Source: Panulirus ornatus (lineage: Eukaryota > Arthropoda > Malacostraca > Decapoda > Palinuridae). Taken from it: 64,000 nucleotides of DNA. The translations under genes were made by a program, and so were the position numbers. The notes under the pieces were generated by a model that worked only from the letters and a program-made list of their open reading frames with translations, was not told the origin of the DNA and made no database searches. Shown here piece by piece: positions 58,933 to 64,000 of this stretch. How positions within the stretch are numbered: the first letter of the stretch is position 1; each line of letters opens with the position of its first letter. The stretch lies in the NCBI RefSeq assembly GCF_036320965.1, contig NC_092225.1:80116113-80180112 (forward strand). The letters run 5' to 3'.

Positions 58933-59349
58933 GACGGTGTAAGAGTTGTACGGTACGGGTCGGGATGATCAGCAGGTAGGAACAGCACACTGGAGACGAC
59001 ACCTGTGAAGGTGACAGATCAGAGGGTAAAGAACATACCAAGGGTAAGAGAGGAGGGGCAGGGAGAGTGTGGAAGCCTTTCCTGGGAGGCGTAATGCAGA
59101 CCTGAACCTGTGGCAGGATTAGACACAAAGACGTGATTAATGTGGGTTTGTGAGACACGCTGATGATGTATTCTGAGAGGAAGAGAAATGTGAGTATACC
59201 AGGGAAGGTAAACAGTGGGAGGGATACTGGGCAGCTGTGAGTATACCAGGGGAGGTAAACACTGGGAAGGATAAAGGACAGTGAAGTAAAATATAGTCAG
59301 CTATCCCTCACTAACTGTTTATAAAACTGGACTTTACTTTGTTCACTAG
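58933..59349. other. Stretch without a recognisable gene
   Basis: A direct duplication (GTGAGTATACCAGGGAAGG) occurs at 59,191 and 59,239. No coding similarity seen. Confidence 0.5.
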
Positions 59350-59640
59350 AATAAGGTGGATGAGCTGTCCTAGCAAGGTGGATGAGATATCAAAGGAAGG
59401 TGGATAAATTATCAGAGTATGGTGGATGAGCTATCAGAGAAGCGTTGAAGAATTATCAAAGAAGAGTTGATGAGTTATCAGAGGAGGGCGGATGAATTAT
59501 CAAAAGAGGTCACATGAATTATTACAGAAAGGTGGATAAATCATTCAGAGCAGAGTGAATGAATTATGAACGCAAAGTGGATGAACGATCATGCCAAGGT
59601 GGATGAACCACCAGAGGAGGGGAAATGAATCACCAATGAA
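59350..59640. repeat. Degenerate minisatellite, period about 24-28 bp
   Basis: Recurring AAGGTGGATGAATTATCAGA with many variants, about eleven units. Confidence 0.8.
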
Positions 59641-59712
59641 GGTGGAGAAAGTAAAAGTTCCACCCAGGAAATGAAGAGAAAGGTAACAATAATATAACAC
59701 ACGTTAAGCAAA

Positions 59713-59799
<87 letters not shown>

Positions 59800-59832
59800 C
59801 TTCCTGGTTATCAGTGTTACCAGTTTGCGCGC

Positions 59833-59902
<70 letters not shown>
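59713..59902. repeat. (CA)n, (GC)n and (GT)n compound tract
   Basis: CA units to 59,798, a 28-bp gap, then about ten GC units (59,827-59,847) running directly into 27 GT units. All are alternating purine-pyrimidine sequence, which favours Z-DNA, and CA and GT blocks are complementary. Confidence 0.95.
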
Positions 59903-59904
<2 letters not shown>

Positions 59905-60081
59905 GTCTCAGCGTGGTGAGAACGGGGCCACAACCTGGTGAAGGGCAATGGTCACTCCCCTGTTTCAAAGACCTTCATCAAAGAGGAAAAAATAGAATTT
60001 ATATTGTAGGTCTGTTGACGATTCTGTGGAATGAGGACGCGCCAGAGCAGAGGAGGAGACAAGACCTGGGATCAGCGATGA

Positions 60082-60344
60082 ACAGAGAGAGGTCACCTGG
60101 TGCAGGAGGATGAGCAGGGAGAGGTCACCTGGTGCAGGAGGATGAGTAGGGAGAGGTCACCTGGTGCAGGAGGATGAACAGAGAGAGGTCACCTGGTGCA
60201 GGAGGATGAACAGAGAGAGGTCACCTGGTGCAGGAGGATGAGCAGGGAGAGGTCACCCGGTGCAGGAGGATGAACAGAGAGAGGTCACCCGGTGCAGGAG
60301 GATGAACAGAGAGAGGTCACCTGGTGCGGGAGGATGAGCAGGGA
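60082..60344. repeat. 32-bp minisatellite, eight copies
   Basis: Core GAGAGAGGTCACCTGGTGCA followed by GGAGGATGAACA. Variants are GAGCAGGG and ACCCGGTG. Confidence 0.95.
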
Positions 60345-60440
60345 AAGGCCATAAGAGGAGGAGTCTACATGAACATGGGTTTGGAAACAGAAACATAAAG
60401 CGGTGTTAAAATCGTGTCATACACCCACAGGAGGCAGCAG

Positions 60441-61001
60441 GGAGCCACACCAGAGACATAGTTACATCAACAACTATCAATGAACCACACCAGAGACATA
60501 GTTACATCAACAACCATCAATGAGCCACACCAGAGACATAGTTACATCAACAACCATCAATGAGCCATACCAGAGACATAGTTACATCAACAACCATCAA
60601 TGAGCCACACCAGAGACATAGTTACATCAACAACCATCAATGAGCCACACCAGAGACATAATTACATCAACAACCATCAATGAGCCACACCAGAGACATA
60701 GTTACATCAACAACCATCAATGAGCCACACCAGAGACATAGTTACATCAACAACCATCAATGAGCCACACCAGAGACATAGTTACATCAACAACCATCAA
60801 TGAGCCACACCAGAGACATAGTTACATCAACAACCATCAATGAGCCACACCAGAGACATAGTTACATCAACAACCATCAATGAGCCACACCAGAGACATA
60901 GTTACATCAACAACCATCAATGAGCCACACCAGAGACATAGTTACATCAACAACCATCAATGAGCCACACCAGAGACATAGTTACATCAACAACCATCAA
61001 T
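60441..61001. repeat. 40-bp minisatellite, 14 nearly identical copies
   Basis: Core AGAGACATAGTTACATCAAC followed by AACCATCAATGAGCCACACC. Only single-base differences occur (near 60,475, 60,567 and 60,661). It is the most homogeneous array here. Confidence 0.97.
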
Positions 61002-61421
61002 CAGTGATAGTCTTGCTTCAGGTCCGCGACTGATGTGAAGTGCGTCTTCGCAGCTCAGAGGAAATAATTCTTTCCAGGGATGTATCTCCTTCCGTCATCT
61101 GTTTTTGCCCGCTGCCTGCACACCACTCTCTGTGTTGCTGGGGTTCTCTTCTGTTATTATAGACCATCTCAAAAGGCCCCCCGATGGTCTGTTGCTGCCT
61201 CCGAGCTTTGTCGATATATATATATATGTATGTAACTTGGGCGAACCAAGGACGTCTGGCGGAGTGTGTGTGGGGGAAGGTGTGTGTGTGTGTGTGTGTG
61301 TGTGTCAAGACCCTAGGCTTAGTGTCTTTCGGGTCAGGAGGGAGAGGTGGCATTGTGTGCACGGAGTGGAGTATGTGTGCTGAGGTAGGTAGCTAGGTAG
61401 GTAGGTGGAGTGCGAGAGGTA
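61002..61421. other. Stretch without a recognisable gene
   Basis: Short TA (61,213) and GT (61,279-61,304) runs and a TAGG run (61,386-61,407). No coding similarity seen. Confidence 0.45.
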
Positions 61422-61660
61422 GATAGTCGCGTGTGTCACAAGTAGATAGTACAGTGTGCCAGAGGTAGATAATAGAGTAGGTCAGAGGTAGATAGTAGTG
61501 TGTGTCAGAAAATAGACAGGAGAGTGCATCAGAGGTAGGTAATAGGGTAGGTGAGAGGTAGATAGTGGAGTGTCAGAAGTAGATAGTACAGTGTGGCAGA
61601 GGTAGGTAATAGAGCAGGCCAGAGGTAGATAGTACAGTGTGTCAAAATTAGTCATGAGCG
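61422..61660. repeat. Degenerate minisatellite, period about 25-28 bp
   Basis: Recurring CAGAGGTAGATAGTAGAGTG with TGTGTCAGA; about nine units. Confidence 0.82.
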
Positions 61661-61747
61661 TGTGTCAGAGAAGCAGATGAGTGTGTGTTATACAAGCAGG
61701 CGGGAGGGGATGCGTCAGGGTTAGATGCGTGGAATCCTCATCTAGCA

Positions 61748-61970
61748 GCAAGTAAAGCTTACTAGATCAACTAACAGCTAGTAAAGCTTACTAGTTCACC
61801 TAGCAGCAAGTAAAGCTTACTAGATCAACTAACAGCTAATAAAACTTACTAGTTCACCTAGCAGCAAATAAAGCTGACTAGATCAACTAACAGCTAGTAA
61901 AGGTTACTAATTCACCTAGCAGCTAGTAAAGCTTCTTAGCTCAACTAGCAGCTAGTAAAACTAGTTAGTA
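61748..61970. repeat. 26-bp minisatellite in 52-bp dimers
   Basis: AGCAAGTAAAGCTTACTAG followed by ATCAACTAAC alternates with AGCTAGTAAAGCTTACTAG followed by TTCACCT. The two half-units alternate regularly over about four dimers, a small higher-order structure. AAGCTTACTAG is followed in each unit by a HindIII-type AAGCTT palindrome. Confidence 0.88.
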
Positions 61971-62149
61971 GAACCACCTGGCTATTTTCGATCACCATTA
62001 GGTATCATCTATGCGTTGGGTGGCGCACTCGCTCACTTTCCCGAGGTGACCCTTAGCTAGTGTGTCCCCCCCCCCCTGCAGTGGTCATCCTACTCTCGTC
62101 TCCAAATCATACTCGTGTCTAATGTCACATTTTTCACGTTTACAGCAAC

Positions 62150-62315
62150 TATTCCTCGTTTACCATATTTGTGAACGTTTACCATACTTGTGAACGTTGA
62201 CCACGTTTGAACGTTTAACATGATTGTGAGTTTACCATATTTCACTAGTGAACGTTTACCATATCTGTGAACGTTTACTGTCATTTTGGCACGTTTCCCG
62301 ACGTTTGTGCACGTT
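62150..62315. repeat. Degenerate minisatellite, period about 18-24 bp
   Basis: Recurring GTGAACGTTTACCATA with TTTGTGAAC; about seven units. Confidence 0.8.
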
Positions 62316-62431
62316 TATGCCGTCATCCTGCACGGTTAATGCTATCCTTTTTTGCGTTTATGCGTCATCTTCACCCTTGTGTTTGTCAACATTCTCCCTT
62401 TAACACCACATGGCACGGTTGATACTGTCAC

Positions 62432-63165
62432 CTTCAGCTGTACACCGTCACCTTCAGCTGTACACCGTCACCTTCTGCTGTACACCGTCACCTTCAGCTG
62501 TACACCGTCACCTTCAACTGTACACCTTGACCTTCAGCTGTGAACCGTCACCTTCACCTGTACACCGTCACCTTCAACTGTACACCGTCACCTTCAGCTG
62601 TACACCGTCACCTTCAGCTGTACACCGTCACCTTCAGCTGTACACCGTCACCTTCAGCTGTATACCGTCACCTTCAACTGTACACCTTGACCTTCAGCTG
62701 TACACCGTCACCTTCAGCTGTACACCGTCACCTTCAGCTGTACACCGTCACCTTCAACTGTACACCGTCACCTTCAGCTGTACACCGTCACCTTCAGCTG
62801 TGTACCGTTACCTTCAACTGTACACCTTGACCTTCAGCTGTACACCGTCACCTTCAGCTGTACATCGTCACCTTTAACTGTACAACTTGACCTTCAGCTG
62901 TACACCGTCACCTTCAGCTGTACACCGTCACCTTCAGCTGTACACCGTCACCTTCAACTGTACACCGTCACCTTCAGCTGTACACCGTCACCTTCAACTG
63001 TACACCGTCACCTTCAACTGTACACCTTGACCTTCAGCTGTGAACCGTCACCTTCAGCTGTACACCGTCACCTTCAGCTGTACACCGTCACCTTCAGCTG
63101 TACACCGTCACCTTCAGCTGTACACCATCACCTTTAGCTGTACACCGTCACCTTCAGCTGTACAC
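62432..63165. repeat. 20-bp minisatellite, about 37 copies
   Basis: Unit TTCAGCTGTACACCGTCACC. A TTGACC variant (CACCTTGACC) marks a set of units near 62,522, 62,682, 62,822, 62,882 and 63,022. GTGAACC follows two of them, so sub-blocks have been duplicated. Confidence 0.96.
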
Positions 63166-63289
63166 TTGTTGGTAATTAAAGGAAGACATATGACTCGTCA
63201 ACTAATTAGCAGCGCCATGTAATACCGCCAGTGATGCATCCATATTTTTGATGTGGCGAGGCTCAATACATGTGAGGCCCCTAATACGT

Positions 63290-63500
63290 CAGGTGTTTGG
63301 GTAGATGTGTCACGTGTGTGGGTGTGTCCCTCAGGTGTGTGGGTTGGTGCAACAGGTGCGTGGGGTCCCTAATACGTCAGGTGTTTGGGTAGATGTGTCA
63401 GATGTGTGGGAGTGTCCCTCAGGTGTGTGGGCTGGTGCAACAGGTGCGTGGGTGGGTGCGTCAGGTGTGGGGCGTGGGTGGGTGTGTGTGTGTGTCAGGT
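63290..63500. repeat. Degenerate GT-rich minisatellite, period about 18-24 bp
   Basis: Recurring GTCAGGTGTGTGGGT and CAACAGGTGCGTGGG. A longer unit (about 105 bp starting CCCTAATACGTCAGGTGTTT) occurs twice, at 63,280 and 63,367. Its right end joins reverse-transcriptase codons. Confidence 0.88.
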
Positions 63501-64000
63501 GCTTCTTGCAGTGTGGTGACCAAACCTGAGTAGCATCATCTTGTCTCTGCCTGACACAGGATGCGAACAGCTTGCTCATTCATCACACCCTCAACCATGT
63601 ACTAGAATGTTCTCCTGACACTCGGCAACCGACAGGAGCTCTTCTTTTCTCTTCGACGGAGGATCTCTGGCGACAGGTTTAGGGTCTTTCTCACACACGG
63701 ATTCCACAGCTTATTTCTTGTTAGATGATATTCATAATTGGGCCTTATTTTTTTCTTTCTCCATTCACTCGCGTTTGATTTCCTTAACTATATATCACAC
63801 TAAACTTGGAGCTTGTCCAGGTCCCACTGTAAGGTGATGCAATCCCATGTTTTTGTCTATTTTCCAAATAACTCTGGCATCATCTGCAAACAGGTTGAAG
63901 TCGGAATCTGTGTCATGAGTCTTGTATCTATCACGACCCTTTAGTATTTTGTTTTTGTTTTTTCTAGATATTTCGATGTTGTCTAAGACTCCTCCCAGTT
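63500..64000 (-). mobile_element. CR1/L2-like relic: RT catalytic box to thumb, cut by window end
   Basis: On the minus strand from 64,000: a degraded LGGVLDNIEISRKNK, then DSDFNLFADDARVIWKIDKN (motif C FADD), a shift, DCITLQWDLDKLQV, NASEWRKK, a thumb piece with NLSPEILRR, and finally MSKLFASCVRQRQDDATQVW followed by SPHCKKHL. The GT-rich array begins immediately after KKHL. The 5' part lies beyond the window. Stops and shifts show that it is dead. Confidence 0.85.

Noticed and set aside
58450..59158. Minus-strand frame of 234 codons with Pro/Cys/Thr-rich repeats
   Set aside because: Runs through the 36-bp array; overlapping frames in other phases are also open.
60441..61001. CRISPR-like array of 40-bp direct repeats
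   Set aside because: The repeats are contiguous with no unique spacers, no cas-like genes are present and the DNA is eukaryotic. The same holds for the 28-36-bp arrays elsewhere.
61386..61407. Telomere-like TAGG run
   Set aside because: Only a few TAGG units without the TTAGG period; a short simple repeat.

Overview
The window looks like nuclear, non-genic DNA of an arthropod, most probably a decapod crustacean. The reasons are the very dense dinucleotide microsatellites (GA, TA, CA), the many decayed non-LTR retrotransposons, a Penelope-like relic, tRNA-derived SINEs and the lack of any long intact host gene. The order-level guess rests on general repeat character and on recalled similarity of these repeats to decapod sequence. 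I could not search for it. Nothing prokaryotic or organellar is visible.

The left part (1 to about 26.8 kb) is AT-rich and built from old transposable elements. Five copies of one non-LTR family (here 'LINE family 1') lie at 1.97-3.01, 3.21-4.26 and 5.28-6.14 kb (+) and at 15.2-17.2 and 24.0-25.6 kb (-). CR1/L2-like relics lie at 19.6-20.3 (-), 21.2-22.9 (+), 23.4-24.0 (+) and 25.6-26.3 kb (+). A short repeat ('S1') occurs four times in the window, and its 3' tail resembles the tail of LINE family 1. The same part holds a near-palindromic MITE-like element (7.20-7.41 kb), two very old tandem arrays (6.1-7.1 and 17.4-18.2 kb), a broken C2H2 zinc-finger pseudogene (18.8-19.4 kb) and one GC-rich, promoter-like island (12.0-12.2 kb, - strand).

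From about 26.8 kb to 63.5 kb the character changes to dense minisatellites. More than twenty-five arrays with periods of about 15-63 bp include an 800-bp GGT tract, a 1.5-kb 31-bp array, and a 28-bp array present as two inverted blocks of 1.2 and 1.0 kb around a 0.4-kb spacer. Related 63-bp and 46-bp arrays lie outside that pair, also inverted. Most long open frames here are artefacts of arrays without stop codons. CR1-like relics are scattered among the arrays (29.5, 35.3, 48.1-50.2, 52.7 and 63.5 kb). In three of them the array begins within or directly against reverse-transcriptase codons. A Penelope-like element is present as two fragments joined in inverted orientation (55.56-55.87 kb), and two tRNA-like SINE families occur at 33 and 55 kb.

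I found no intact host protein-coding gene, no functional tRNA or rRNA gene and no CRISPR array. The interest of the window lies in how transposons and tandem repeats are combined.
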